DNA from: Holtermanniella nyarrowii
Taxonomy: Eukaryota; Basidiomycota; Tremellomycetes; Holtermanniales
DNA: 64,000 nucleotides
Assembly (NCBI GenBank): GCA_001600035.1
Contig: BCIT01000007.1
Span: 186,001 to 250,000, forward strand
Direction of reading: 5' to 3'
Shown here: positions 21,219 to 34,800 of the stretch, in pieces
How positions within the stretch are numbered: the stretch's first letter is position 1
Layout: every line of letters starts with the position of its first letter
Program-made: the position numbers and the translations under genes
The notes under the pieces: generated by a model
Told to the model about the DNA's origin: nothing
Databases searched by the model: none
Seen by the model: only the letters and a program-made list of their open reading frames with translations

Positions 21219-23473
21219 CTACAAAGAACCGCCTCCACCACTCGCCAGCATCCCGCTGACCGTCTTCTGCATATCCGACCACTCCGTCTCCCTCGGCGTC
21301 GCCTGCTCTCCAACATCATACACGTAGACGTTCCCGTCGCTCGACCCAAGCGCGACTTTGCGGCCTGCGAACTTGTCGAATGCGAGTTTGTTGAGAGCGC
21401 GTGATGATGGCTGTACAGATGAGATCGGCACCTAGTCGTCGTCAGCATACCAGCATGAGACAAGGTACTGACCTCGACGTCCTTGTTGAGGTTCCACAGA
21501 TCAAATTTACCCGTACCATCAACGGTTCCGAACATGGCAGGATGCTGAGGATGCCACTTGACATCATAGACGTAATCATCTGCCTCTTCGAATGAATGTA
21601 CAGGTGCACTCTTTGCCTTCGCCCGCCAAAGCTTGACTGTCCAATCGACCGAGCTAGTCAAGAAGAGATCGGAGAAATCGACGGGTCCAACGAGAGGATG
21701 AAAGTGTAGACCCGTGACGGGACCGGCATGGCCTTTGTACACTTCGTCTTGATTAAGGCCCGCTTTTGCACCTGCTCGATCATAGCGCTGAGCTTGAAAG
21801 ACACTGCCTTCTTCTGTTCCGATCCAGAATGTTGACGTCTCGTTGTCGGGAAAGTCAAGGCAGGTAATGGAGACTTCGTCGGTTTTGCTATGGGCTGTAT
21901 GTGTGAACGGCAAGACTTCCTGAGGGCGTCAGTATCTCTATCAGCACGACGCCGTACCTGAGGCTGAGCAAGCATGTCTGTCAGCCAGCTACAGACAAGA
22001 CCATCGGTACTGCTAGTGATAAGGTTATTTGCATTCTGCGTCCCGACCATGCGCATCGCATAGATCGGATACGTGTGTCCCGCAGCAGACAAAGGCGTCT
22101 TGAGGACAGGTAAAGACTTGGCGCGCGTATCCCATAGCAGCACTTGGCCCGAATACGTCCCGCCAAAGACGAGGGTGGGGTGGAAAGCTGAGAAGCAGAC
22201 GGATAAGACGTCGGACTGTTGTCAGCGGCCGGCCGAGGGATAAGACGTACCTGAGAGTGAAAGACAAATTCTGGTCTGTCAAGAAGATGGAGGTTCCAGA
22301 CTGCGACGATGCCGTCTGGATCATTAATCGAGGATGGGTTCTTGTTGTACGACGCGACGCTGAGCTCTGGGAACTGAACGTCAGTGATGATTCGGAGTGA
22401 CACACACCTTTGGCGACCAGTCCACATCCGTCACGGAGCGATTCTTGGTCCACCTTGGATCCGCAAAAGTACAAACTGCCTTCAAGCTATGCCCCTCTCT
22501 ATCATCCCTTCCATCAGCTCCTCCACCCATCGCAAGTATAACTCACTGAAGACCATCCCCCTCAATCCGATAATCTCTGATATAATCATAGTTATCCGTC
22601 AATGCACGCTGCACAATCTTGCTCGCCTCGTCCAAAAAGCTCGAAAACTCGGGAGCCCCTAAGATATTCTGCCTCTCGTCTTCTGCGATCTCTGCAATCT
22701 CTTGAGCGATCTCGGCGTCTAGGGCTGCGTGCTCGGCTTCGAGTTCAAGGAGCAGACGCTGACGCATTTCATCCTCTGTTTCGCGACCTATGTTGATTGT
22801 TTGTGGTGGTCTTGGGTGGTCTTCGTCTTCGTCGGTATGGTTGTTGAGGAGATATGCTGGTGGAGAGGAGGTTTGGACAGACTTGCTGTACATAACTTTG
22901 GCTGGCTGAATGTCAGTTGGATCCTCAGTTGGAACACGAACCTTGGCTGACAGCTCGTACAGCTCTGATTGTGTCTCAACAAAGTCAACATTCAACCTTG
23001 GGAACGACGAAGCTGTGGACTCCCTGGTGGAAATCAATACAGGCCCCATGTATCGTACGACCTACGTTTGTGCCATCGTTGAAGACGCGGGACCATCACT
23101 GAACCGACTCGGACCGGCCGCAGGGGTACTAGGTCGACTAGGTCCAGCCCCAACCGAGCTCGTAAAATCAGGCGTTCTAACACCAGGTATCCGACTCTGC
23201 CTCGAAGCAGACCTATCCAGCGGCGTTCCAGGCCGAGCGGGCGTATGTGATGCCAACAGCGAGTCAACAAGGTCATTGACATCCTGCCGTGAAGACTGTA
23301 ACCGTCAGCTTTGACCCCTTTTCAATGACTCGGCATACTGTCAGTGCAGGCGTAGCTGAGCCACTCGCTGTGGATGAGGCAAGTTGTGCAGCACGATGAT
23401 TGCGCGCCTCTCGCATCTCTGCTATCTTTGCCCGCTTGGCATCGATTTCAGCTCTCAGTCTGTCCTTTGACAT
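21219..23473 (-). CDS. Cytoplasmic dynein 1 intermediate chain
   Basis: A WD-repeat subunit that holds dynein heavy chains and light chains and binds dynactin. The N-terminus ([20 protein letters not shown]) is the charged coiled coil that contacts p150/dynactin. A Ser/Pro-rich linker, an acidic coiled coil ([20 protein letters not shown]) and at least six WD-type blades follow: [68 protein letters not shown] and GNVYVYDVG. The product is about 650 residues. Introns are short. One (ending TTCCCAAG near 23010) joins MAQT to [12 protein letters not shown]. The start shares a 299-bp divergent region with DNA polymerase lambda. Confidence 0.92.
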
Positions 23474-23772
23474 GCTTGCACTTGTGATGATCGTTTCGCA
23501 GCGCTATAATCTCGCGTATCAGCTGATGATATCAGGTCTTCCGTATGCTCCCAGCCTCTCTCTATGTGCCTCTTTCCTCGTGCTGCTGTTGCTGCTCTAT
23601 AGGGTGTTGTCAAGAATGTTGATGCTGGACACGCGCGTTCAAGCTGCACGGCTTTACTTCACCCGCTACCTCTACAGCAGTCCACATGAAAGGCTGTTTC
23701 TCCGGCTGAGGTGTACTTTGCCCTAGTCCTGTTTGCTTTCCTACCATCACTCTCTTCAAGTATGCCCTCGTA
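23474..23772. promoter_or_regulatory. Divergent promoter region, dynein intermediate chain / Pol lambda
   Basis: This 299-bp region lies between oppositely transcribed starts. A plus-strand frame here is hydrophobic but has no start context or motif and is taken as non-coding. Confidence 0.4.
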
Positions 23773-26700
23773 ATGTCTCCACCGGACGCATTTTGGGCTT
23801 CACTAGATTGCTATGATAACAGCGACCTTTTCGAAGACGAGGCAGAACGAAAAGCTTTCAACGCTGAACTTCGAGCCCAAATTGGGACCAAACAATCGAG
23901 CGGTAGCGTCGGTGTTGGTGGGGGCGTGGACGACTCCATAGACCCAGTGGAAGAGGACTCATTGCGTCCATTGACTCGAGCGCAGATCGCAAGAAGGATA
24001 GGCGAGAAGAGTAGGCCTTTGTTCCAGGAAGGCGGAGGCGGAGGGGCTGAGGTGGACACGGGTGAAGCTATCATCACACAGCCTGTCTCAATACTTTCGA
24101 CACCTTTATTACTTGGCCCAGGCATTCTCGTGGCAGCCAGTCCACTTATTGTACCTCGTACTCGCAGTCGCTCCACCCTCTCGACTGAAGTCGCCACACC
24201 AGTCTTAGCACCTCCCAAACCTCGGCACCAACGAATTCTTGAAACTCCAACATTCATCGAAACTCCAATCAACACACCCAAGCCTCTAGCGGCTATCAAT
24301 TCTCCATCACCGTTTGTCATGATTCCTGCTCGCAAAAACTCGAAGAATGGAGTTATGCAGCCGTTGACGGCTCATCAGTCGCTGGTGGCGGATGCTATCA
24401 AGGAGAAACCAAAGATCAAAGGCGTCAAAGGTGGGCCGTTGAGTGGCATGACCTTCTTCTTCCCGGGCTTGGAGGATGGTGTGATGAAGCAGAGGTTTCA
24501 GAGAGCAAAACGAAGATGTGGTACGGCTTGGTCAGTACCTCTCTTGAGAGCTGAGCTTACAAAGGTAGATCCTGGAGGCTGCTGGACAGATCGTACCTGA
24601 GTTCACACCCGAAGCTCGTGTCACACACATCGTATGGGAAAATGAGCCTGGAGATGGAGGGCGAGCAAAGCTCTGCACTTACCTCGACATCCAGTCGCTG
24701 GACGACTTGCCAAAGACAACGGCGGTGGTCAAGCTTCGGTACATCTCAGAGTGCAAGAAGGTCGGTCGAGGCTTATTCTTTGACTGTCAATACTGACGGC
24801 TGCAGGCAAGAGTTCAAATGCCAGTTGCGCCCTATCTCTCCTTCCCTCCACCACGCGCGATTAAAGATCGCAAGCTCGCCCCACTCAACACAGCCGGCAT
24901 CTCGATCTCAAGGCGCACGAAAGACATCACTGTCCAGATGCAGATGCAGTAAGTTCAAGTTTCCTCTTCTCGCTGACCCAAAAGCCCTGGGACCCCTTCA
25001 CAAGACTCGACAGACTCGCAAAGACACAAGAACACTCGACAGATGTCACCCGGCGAGATCCGGTCCATGGCTGATCAACTAATGGCCGGTCCCGCGGGCA
25101 TGGGTATCACGGGAATCACGAGTGCCATGGCTACGAATCATCAAGCTGCGACGGGCTTGGGATGGAAAGAAGCTTCACCCTCGAAAGCTGATGGACTTGA
25201 TGAGATGATCGCGGGTGTAGCCAAGGGGGCTGTTGATGTGCGATTGGATCGGTTTTGGTCTATAAAAAGTGGCTGACTTGTCTAGGAGGATGGGAAAGGA
25301 GACGGTGGCCAGGGCGCTGATTCTGGATCTGGGACGGATGAGGAAGATGAAGATGAAGATCGGCAGGTCGCAAAGCGCCGCAAGCTGCTTACTGAAGGAC
25401 GGAAGAAGCTCAATGCGGTACGCTGCCTCTCTTTCCCCAGGTGCCAAGCTGACTGAGGTGAAGGAGGCGAAAGCTGCAGGAGGGCACTACAAGTGCATGC
25501 AGAAGAACGACGGCTCAGAAAGCGCCTCTGGGCCCAACGAATTCATTGCCAAGAAGCTTGATGAGCTACATATGATCTATGAGGTTCAGAAGGATAAGAA
25601 CTCGTTTTCCAAGCACGCGTATCGCAAAGGTCAGTCTCGCTCGCATATCAAGTACAGATCAAGTCTGATACAGCAGCGGCTGGCATCTTGAGAAGTATTT
25701 ACAGCACCGATGGTGTGATATGGACTCTGATTTTTAGGGACCAGCTATCCTGTGCGCACGAAAGCGGTCGCACTTGAGCTCAAAGGGATCGGAGACAACT
25801 TGGCCACTCGCGTAAGCAGCTCAGCCTTGATAAGCTTGCAGCTGACTGGGCAGATCGAGGAGATCGCCACTGACAATCCGAAGGGCAGGGCCTACTATGA
25901 AGATACAGACAAGTCTCGTACTTCTCGACTCTTTGCGGGTGTCTACGGTATCGGTATGTCACGATATGTGCTTCAATGACCTGACGTGTAGGTGCTGCTC
26001 GGGCTGAAGAGCTTTATAATCAGGGCGCTAGAACACTGGAGAACCTGCGCACCGAGCGCTGGCCACTCACATCTGGTCAAATAGTAAATTGCTTTAAACC
26101 TGTTTACGGCCGGGAGCTGACCGAGTAAGACCGGGCTGTATCTTTATGAAGATCTCCAACAGAGGTTCGTGCCAGGTGCGCCTCAAGAAAATCTGACGTT
26201 GCTTAGGATTCCTCGCGCCGAATGCCTCGACCTCTTTACTCAGATCCAAGAGCTAGGTGACTCAAGACGAGGCACTTGCAGAAGCCTCGCTGATACTGCA
26301 CAGTGCGTAAAATCGATCCCAAGGTCGAGATCGAGATCATGGGGTCGTATCGCCGAGGATCTGCTGATTCTGGCGATGTCGATATTCTCCTGACGCGCGA
26401 TACGTGTGATGGGAAAACCCACGCTGGTGTGTAGCTGAGGCTGCTTGTAGCTTGGCACTGACGAACGAACAGGGGTGCTGCCGAAGCTGCTCCAATACTT
26501 GTTCAGGCGTAAGATTTTCACTCACTCTGTGCGTCCGCAACTGTGGCATCTTCTGATGGCAGCTGTCCGAGCCTTCTGATCCGAATGCGCTGGAAGCCAA
26601 GTGGATGGGCGTTGCCAAGACGTATCCCAACGGCAAGCACCGCCGAGTCGGTGAGGCATCTACACCTCACTTACCTAGACTGACCGCCAGACTTGCTGTG

Positions 26701-27110
26701 CATCCCCTTTGAGCAGCGAGGAGCTGCTCTGATCTACTTTACTGGTATGTTTCGCTGTTGGACTTAGACTGCTCACATCGCAGGCAATGACATTGTGCGC
26801 TACGGCTGAACTTAACTTGACTTGGCTGACTCGCAGTTCAATCGAAGCTTGCGTCTTTACGCTCGCAAGAACGGATACTCTCTCAATCAGCGCGGCCTCT
26901 ACAAAGTGAGCAACGCTACAGACGAGATCCTTGGCTGACACGCGTAGGGTGTCATCCGCAACAGGATCAATCAGCAGAAAGAGACCGAAGGTGGGTCGGT
27001 AATCTTGCGCAGTACTCATCTCAGGTGTTTTGGTTGCTGCCAGAACCGAGCAAGAGATCTTCGACGTTCTTGGCATCAGATGGCGTCCACCTCACGAGCG
27101 TCGCCCGTGA
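23773..27110 (+). CDS. POL4: DNA polymerase lambda (family X, Pol4-like)
   Basis: A repair polymerase for gap filling in base excision repair and end joining. In order: a disordered Ser/Pro linker; a BRCT domain (LSGMTFFFPGLEDGVMKQRF to AVVKLRYISECKK); an 8-kDa lyase-type domain (NEFIAKKLDELHMIYEVQ, ELKGIGDNLATRIEEI); a helix-hairpin-helix (AGVYGIGAARAEELY); palm motif GSYRRGSADSGDVDILL with two catalytic Asp; the third Asp in RRVDLLCIP; and the thumb motif ALIYFTGND. The end, EGVLVAARTEQEIFDVLGIR then WRPPHERRP, is standard for the family. More than ten short introns. The gene is convergent with APN2, 133 bp between stop codons. Confidence 0.93.
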
Positions 27111-27243
27111 TCTGCGCCCCCACACCTACGTCGCGCCTGCCCTTGCCTCATCGCTTTTCTCGCTGGACGACACTTATGACTAATGATTTAACGTTCTATG
27201 AATATGAACATGTGATACAACGGACATATATTTACAAACAGCC

Positions 27244-29703
27244 TCACTCGCCACCAACACTTCGTCTTTTCTTTGACTGGACCCAGTCGACCGCCTTCCC
27301 GACACTCTGCTTCTGATGATTGTCCTCATCCCACATGAAACTAGAAAGTCAGCACACATAAGACTCTCGAGAAGTGACTTACAAGTCGCACCTGTATTTT
27401 GGGTCAACGTCTTCCCGTGCGCGAGTCGTGCGTCCACTGTCATAGCCAGGTCCGACAGGTCTGCGTGTCAGTCACGTACAACACATTGCAGCGTACACTG
27501 AGCAGATCCAGAAGCGCTTGCCCTTGTTCGGACCCTTGACACCAGAGACTGCCCGTCAGTGTTGATGAATAGACACAAGCACTCACTGAAGTCCTTTGAT
27601 GGCTTGCCATGCACTTGACATTTCGGTGGAATTTTCCTCGCCATGATCTCACCCCATGCAGACGCAGCCGTCTTATTCTTGCTGGCCGCCGTCTTTGCCC
27701 GCTCATCCTCCTCCTCAACAAGCGACTGCGCCATCAAGGCATCTTTCTCGACCATGTTGGGCGAAGGCGGAGGCTCGGAAGGCTGTGCTTTACGCTTCTT
27801 GGGGGCAGTAGGAGGCGGCGTCGGTTTCTTGAAGAAAGACGCAAGAGTCATCTGGCTTCCCGAAGCCGCTTTGCCGTTCTTGGAGGATGATGCTGCTGAG
27901 CTGCTGGTTTTAGATGAGGAAGCCGTCGCATTGTTGATTTTGGAAGAGGAGGATGTGGCATTGGTGAGCTTTGGTCGATTTGGCGGTGGCGCAGATGGCG
28001 AGGCAGAATGCCTTGATGGCCCTGCTGCTGATTCGGAATCCGAGTTGCCGCTCATATCGATGAGAGTCTCTTGCGTGCTCTGCGTTGTCACAGGGGTAGA
28101 TGCAGGACTGGTAGAAAGGACAGATATGACGGATAACGGCTCAACCTTGGCATCAAGCTCATCGAAAGCCGACCTAGCAGAGCTGAGTGGAAGCGCAAGC
28201 CCATGTGGCAAGATCACCTCTCCCAGCGGAGCCACCGTCACCTCTAAAGCCGGCGTAGCAGGTGCAGGCGAGGGCGAAGGCCCAAGTGCCGATGAAGGTG
28301 AAGGCTCGGACCCATTCGCTACCTTTTTCCCAAAGAAATCCTTCATAGACCTCTGCTTACCCGAAAACTGATTCCAATGTTTCGTTGCAAACCTCGGTGG
28401 TTCCGGAACCGTTCTGGGCGGCCCAGGAGTTGGATGAATAGTAAACAAAGGTTCGGGACGATTCGGAGGGTTCAAGACGTCTCGGAGGTGAACTGTGCCT
28501 TTGCCCTCGACCTCGATGAAATCGTGTAGGTCGATGTAGACTGGGCAATGGTCGCTTCCGTGAATGTTGGGCATGATGTCGCCGCCTTTGAGCCATTGTT
28601 TTAGGCCTGGAGTGACGAGAATATAGTCTATTCTGGCTCCGTAATTTGACGGTCTGACTATCAGCTTCCCTCATCTGTTTGAGGAGCCATGCAACAGACC
28701 TGCAATCCTTCTTGGTATCCCAACCTGTGCAACGTCAGCTACTGCCCGTCACCGCGCCATGTCAACTCACAAGTAAACATTCCCTCCCTCTCCGTCCAAA
28801 ACTCTCTCACAACATCAATCATCGGCCCCTTTGGTTCGATCCAATCATTGAGCCAGACTCGAGCAGGATGAGCATAATGATCCGAGCTCTTGACTTTGAT
28901 CCCTCCTTCTCCTGAATCGATTGGGGCACGCATGACGTTGATATCGCCTGCGACAATGACTTCGCGCCCTTGAGCACGGAGATTGGCGACGCGCGCTTCA
29001 AGTGCGTGGTGAAAATTCAGTTTATAGGGACGTCGTTGTTCGTTTGTTTCGTTTGGGCAGTAGAGGTTGAAGAGGACGAAGAGGCTGTTGATCAGCGTAG
29101 CTCCGCGAGATGAGTACATACCCAAAGTCAAGTACAACAGCTCGACCCTCCCAATCCAAGCTCTTGATATCAAACGGCCCCTCACCTTCAATCTCAAGAT
29201 ACTGCACTTGATCGATTTCGGGATAGCCACCGATCTTCTCCGCGTTTGACCATGGTGGCTTCATCACGCTATACGGCGAATTCAGGGTAATCCCAGTGAT
29301 GCCTTCTTCAGCTTTGAGAGGAACGCAGTAGCGTGAATCAACATAGGTGCAGACGCCACTGTAGCCTTTGCGAAGACGCGGAAAGGTCCAGAATGAGTCG
29401 AAGGGGCCTGGACAGGCTGTGCTTTTGTCTAGCATGTCTTCACGAGTCTTGTGTTCTAATTGTCAGAACTGAATACGCACAGAATGACGCTGACCTTGCA
29501 GACAAATGATCTCTGCGCTCAATCCCTCACAGAGACCCTCCATCGTCCTGATGCCATTCTCACACCACCTGCTAGTCAGCGATGACATCGCTTCAAGCAC
29601 TCACGGCATGTAGCCATAGACACTCTTGATCGCATTCTGCAAGGATCAGCACTATTTCATTCGCAGTAGAGCAGCGTACAATGTTCCATGTCAGAATCCT
29701 CAT
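27244..29703 (-). CDS. APN2: AP endonuclease 2 (APN2/APEX2) with PIP box and GRF zinc finger
   Basis: An exonuclease III-type enzyme that cuts abasic sites and trims blocked 3' ends. It starts MRILTWNIN (metal-site Asn), then ICLQEHKT (catalytic Glu), LYCPN, GDINV, and GSDHCPVYIDL with the terminal Ser-Asp-His. The extension typical of APN2 follows: MKDFFGKK, a low-complexity linker, a PCNA-binding box SQMTLASFFKK, and a GRF zinc finger (CQVHGKP, NKGKRFWICS, YRCDFFMWDED). The product ends in KKRRSVGGE. Intron chains were checked through the GRF finger. The divergent start is 326 bp from the CDK8 gene. PIP box plus GRF finger indicate PCNA-coupled, ssDNA-binding repair. Confidence 0.93.
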
Positions 29704-30029
29704 GATGACCGACAAACTTTGAACGCTTGCCGCGAGCTTGACTCGGCTCGTAGAGCCGCCAGATTCTCTATAGCTTGGCTCTTAGCTCTCAGCTTTCCAG
29801 TAGAGCGCTTGTCTATTACTCGAGCAGCATAGAATGCGCAGATAATGGACGCAGTCTCTGTTAGTGTAGTACGATTGTCCACCTCATCCTCACTTCACGT
29901 GTAGTACGCTTGTTCTGCTCGTGCCTAAACCAGCGACCGTCCAGTAGTATGATATGATATGGTACCAGCACCAGCAGCTCTTATCCTTCATCCTTCGCTT
30001 GAACTTCACAGGCTCTGTTAGCTCTACAG
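29704..30029. promoter_or_regulatory. Divergent promoter region, APN2 / CDK8
   Basis: This 326-bp region lies between opposite start codons. An in-frame plus ATG near 29960 meets a stop before 30030 and cannot be the kinase start. Confidence 0.4.
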
Positions 30030-31704
30030 ATGGCGGCTACAGCGGCCGCCGTCCGGCAAGACGCAACAGATATCATGCGCGTCTATCGAGCTAAACGCGA
30101 CCTGGCTCGAAGAACGTATGTGCAGCTCTGAGAACCGTGCAGACAACTGACGACACAGGGTCTTGGACTCGTATCATATCTTGGGCTTCATCTCCTCTGG
30201 TGGGACAAAGCCAGCCTGACGGGAAATACTGATATGCCAAGGAACGTACGGTCGAGTATACAAAGCTCGAATCAAGCCGACGTCGCTCTCACCGACAAGG
30301 CCAGGAGATCTTCCAGGCGTCGAAGGCGAGATTTATGCCATCAAAAAGTTCAAGCCGGACAAAGAAGGCGAAATCGTGACTTATACCGGTATCAGCCAAA
30401 GTGCTGCTCGAGAGATCTCTGTCCGTTCCAGTAGTTTGGAAGTCCCATACTGACTTGGCTCAGCTGAACAGAGAGCTTCATCATCGAAATATCACAGCGC
30501 TACGAGAAGTGATCCTGGAAGAGAAGAGTATCTACATGGTGTTCGAATACGCCGAACACGATTTCCTCGTTCGTCCCACCTCCACCCCACAAGCTAACAA
30601 AGCAGCAAATCATCCACCACCATTCCCAAACTCTCCGCTCCCAGATCCCGACCCAAGCCCTCAAAGGTCTTCTCCATCAACTCCTATGCGGCTTACACTA
30701 CCTCCACTCCAACTTTGTCCTCCACCGCGATCTCAAGCCCGCCAATATCCTCGTAACTTCTTCGGGAGTCGTCAAAATCGGTGATCTTGGTTTGGCGAGA
30801 CTTTGGCATAAGCCGCTTGCGCAGGGTGGGCTTTTCGGAGGTGATAAAGTCGTGGTTACGATCTGGTATCGTGCGCCTGAATTGATTTTGGGTGCTAGGC
30901 ATTATACAGCTGCTATAGGTGAGTTCTTTGGACGCTTCTTGAGACTTATGGGACAGATCTTTGGGCTATTGGCTGTATCTATGCCGAGCTTCTGTCGCTC
31001 AGACCCATCTTCAAAGGCGACGAAGCAAAGATAGATAGCAAAAAGCAGCTCCCTTTCCAGCGTGATCAAATGGGCAAGATCTGCGAGGTGCTTGGACCAG
31101 TTGATCGTAAGTCAAGCGCAACGGTCTGCAGCAGCTCATAAACAGGGGATAAATGGCCGACAGTGGTCCAAATGCCTGAATGGCGAACATATTGCAACAC
31201 CGGCCCGTAAGTCTCCTCCAGAGAATGTATTTACTGACAAAAAGGTACAACGTCACCAACTCGCTCCCATCATGGTATAACGCCAAATCACAATCGTCAA
31301 CAGGCTACAACCTTCTCTTACGGTTGTTCGAATGGGATCCAGCTAAGAGAATCACAGCGCGTGAGGCATTGACGCATCCTTGGTTCCAAGAAGGACCTCC
31401 GCTCGGCAAGAGGTAAGATGGTCTGGTCCTCTGCGTAGGAAGGCTGATGAACTGTAGCGTGTTCGAAGGTTCAGCAGTCACGTATCCGACACGACGCGTC
31501 TCGCATGAAGATAACGGGGACGCCAAGATGGGCTCGTATGTGTTTCAGAGAGTTTGCACGGTGAAGCTGATGTGCAGACAACCGCCGACGCTGGCGGGTC
31601 ATCTTACGAATAACAGATTGCCTGCTAGTTCAAATTTCCGGCCTGCGACGGGTCAGCCTGGTGCCAGTGTCGTTGGTACCAAACGGACTCGCTTGATGCG
31701 CTAG
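30030..31704 (+). CDS. SSN3: Cyclin-dependent kinase 8 (Mediator kinase, Ssn3/Srb10)
   Basis: The Mediator kinase-module catalytic subunit, which pairs with cyclin C and phosphorylates Pol II machinery and transcription factors. Evidence: glycine loop [25 protein letters not shown], the cyclin-facing helix SAAREISLNREL (CDK8-type, not PSTAIRE), [21 protein letters not shown] in place of DFG-LAR, and [24 protein letters not shown]8-specific [14 protein letters not shown] and [13 protein letters not shown] follow, then a basic C-terminal tail (TKRTRLMR). About 440 residues over several short introns. The start at 30030 has context ACAGATGG. The gene is convergent with the Zn2Cys6 gene. Confidence 0.93.
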
Positions 31705-31834
31705 AGGATGAGATTATAGATAAGCTTGAGCATCTGAATGAGCGCAAGGTCCGGGAGTATTGTATCATCAAACTGTAGCATATCGTAAGAAAGACATTGA
31801 GATGTACAACTACTGCTCGCTCGAGCGAGAACTC

Positions 31835-34800
31835 CTATCTGAAAGGGAAACCACCTTGCGCTTCTCCTGGTCCAACCTAACAAGTCAGCTTGTTCGGAAT
31901 GATTTGACCTGCGAACCTTGTTCCAAAAATCAACGAGATCGAGATCAAATGCAGCATTCTCTCCTGGCATGCCAGAAGGGTCACTCAGCCAGGCCTCAAA
32001 ACCTGTGTAGTCGACAGGCGTCTGCTGAGACGGTGAAGGCTGGTACTGCTGGTGCGGTTGTTGCTGGTGCTGGTGCTGCTGCTGCTGCTGCTGGGTATGC
32101 TGCGGAGGTCGCTGCTGATGCGCCTGTATAACCGGCTCAAACGCCCGTTTCGGCTCGGTGTTGGGCGCATTGCTGTACGACTGCCCGCCGTAGTTCATCT
32201 GCTGCGGAAGCCAAGCTGGAAGCGGCGGAGGCATGGACTGCTGTTGATGAAGAGGTTGAGATGGCGGAAGATCAGAGATCCATGTCTGAGAGTTGGCTGT
32301 GTTGGGCGTGGCCAGCTGCGCAGGCACAGACTGATGTTGACCGCTAGAGTGACTGTTGATGATAGGCTGGACCAGGTGCTCAAAGACCGGCGTTTCGAGG
32401 GGCCCAAATTGGTGCGCCTGGGTCTCATTGACTGCGGGGAAGCGACGAGCAGCGACAACAGGAGGGCTGTGCTGTTTGGCAAGACTCTGTCAGTCAGCAG
32501 AATTTGGCACTGACAACGCACCGATTCATGTAGCTTCTTGCACAAAGTACCAAGTTGCCTAGCATACCGCACCGCGGTGTGATCTTTGTCCGTCGAGGAT
32601 GACGCCAAGCAAAGGCACAAGCGATCGATAAGCTTCAGTGTCCTATCGATGTTAGTCAAGGCAGTGATTTCTTCGTCACCCACTCAGGTGTATCCTGCTT
32701 CAACATGGCCCCAGAGTACAGTGCCTGACGTTTTGATCAGCGGATCAACATACCAAGACTCACCTTGAGAAGGAACAAAGCGCCGTAGACAAACCACAGA
32801 AGAAAGCGCGAGGGTAGGAAAGGCAGCGCTCCGCCGGGGTGCAAGCTATCAACGCAAATGAGCAAAAGCTCTCGAGCAGCATCCACAGATTGATAGATGT
32901 AGCGGTGATCCGGGCTGGCTGCTGCACCTCGTGGGAAGAGCGAAACAGGAGGACGAAGGCCGTCATCTGGGATCCCATTGTGCTCTCGCTCGCGGGCGTC
33001 TTCCTCTGCGCGGATCGAGGATCGCTCAACGTGGGCTTGCTGAGCTCGTCAGCAGACGTTGATAAGTCTCAGGCAGACTCACAAAGCTAAACGCGCAGAC
33101 GTAGAGCTTGACGTAAGAGTACATGGCCCAAACAGCGTCCGTGAGTGGAAAGACTGTCCATCTCTTGGTTCTCCAGATATCTTTGAATGCTTCAAGTGAC
33201 CTCGCAAACTGAGATGTCAGAAGCGTCACGGTCGAGGCGACTCACATCATCAAGATACTTGAAGTATTCGCCCTGCATGACGATGTACTTTGTTCGACTC
33301 GGACTGGAGTACAGGATGTCGTGTGCGTTTGACATACTGCCTATCAGCTTCACGATAAGCTTCTGCTGCGACTCACACTGCGATCAAAGAACAAAGACGT
33401 CGGTCAGCTCATTTTGCAACCAATTTAGCTCCACTCACTCTGCGTGAGCTCAAGATCTATCAAAGTCAGCCATCTCCCAAACCAGCTCGAACTACTCACA
33501 AGCCTGAACCAAACTAGCGAAATCCTCCTGAGGCTGCATACCATGCGGATTGTCGGCTTTGACTTCGGCAAGGTACGGAAAGTTGTACTCTGCCACAACA
33601 GGTCCAGTCTGTGCGGCATTCGCAAAGCCATTGAAGCACAGAGCTGGACCGCGAGACCAGAACGCTTTCCCCAATCGAAGCGAGACGTGGCGGTCGAATA
33701 AGTAGATATCTGTAGCGTCAGCTGGTTCGCTCGAACCACTCACAAGTCCAGAGCAGCCTGACGCGTTCGAGCTCCGGCGTTCGGTCCGCATCGGCCAGTG
33801 GCGTCAAAGCAGTCTACACATCAGCATGAGCTTTGTTGAACTCCAACATACCTTGTCCAGTTCCAAGCCATAAGCCACACGTACAGCAGTCCCAATCAGC
33901 ATCCAACTTTGCCGACTCTCCGAAGCATGCACGTCTTCTCCAAAGCCTACAGCATGCAGCTCCTCTGGACGATCAGCAGAGCGTTTGCCGATAATGGCAG
34001 CTGCCGCTGAGCCGCGTGGAGGGTCCCGAGGGAGGTTCTCCGCGAGAAGCAGGAGTCCTTCGACGAGGCCAATGGTTGCTGGAGCGCCGAGGCATGTAAT
34101 ATCGCTGATCCAGCCCTGCTCGTCAGTCGATGGAAGGCGGAACCAGGGGCTATACTGACCCGCATGACAGCCCATGAACGATCATGCACTTCTCTCATTC
34201 CAGGCGCTTGATCGTGTCGACTGACAATAACGATGATGGCTGCCAGCAGATAGCTCTCTTTCTGTGCATACATAGCTAGCTCTTCGCTGTTTCTTGGAAT
34301 CTTGTCAACAGGCGTCATAGGCTGTCATGTCAGCGAGAATCACTCGTGTGCAATCAGAGACTCACAAAGATGTGATGGTGGTAATGATAAAACGCGTCTG
34401 TGAGTCTCGCAACTTCGTCAGGGGAGATGATGCCCAACTTGACGAGTGCAAAGTTTTTGATATCTGGCACCTCGTGCGGCGAATGATCCCTCATCGAGTC
34501 CTTCCGTTCACGGTTCGAACGCTCGCGATTCGCCTGACCACTGCCATTCACCTTGCCGTTCCCATTGGAACCACCCTTACCGGCCTCTTCACTCGCCATA
34601 GCAAGAATATGCAGAGCATCAGATTCATTCTGCATATCGGCCACCACAATCGAGCTTGGGTCTGCGGCATGAAGAGGCGGATTCAAGTGGAGCCTTCGAC
34701 GTTTTTGGGCCGGGGAAGTTGAGCTCTGCATGCCTCTTGTATGTTTGAGCGACATGCCGCTTCCTGACTTGGAGGGCCCAGCGCCACTGTTACCGCCCGA

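Noticed and set aside
27643-28371. 242-codon plus frame over the APN2 linker
   Set aside because: It is the antisense shadow of a Ser/Ala-rich low-complexity linker; the minus strand carries the PIP box and GRF finger.
32052-32513. Leu-rich plus frame as a membrane protein
   Set aside because: It is the antisense of the poly-Gln run of the Zn2Cys6 factor, which produces artificial Leu runs.
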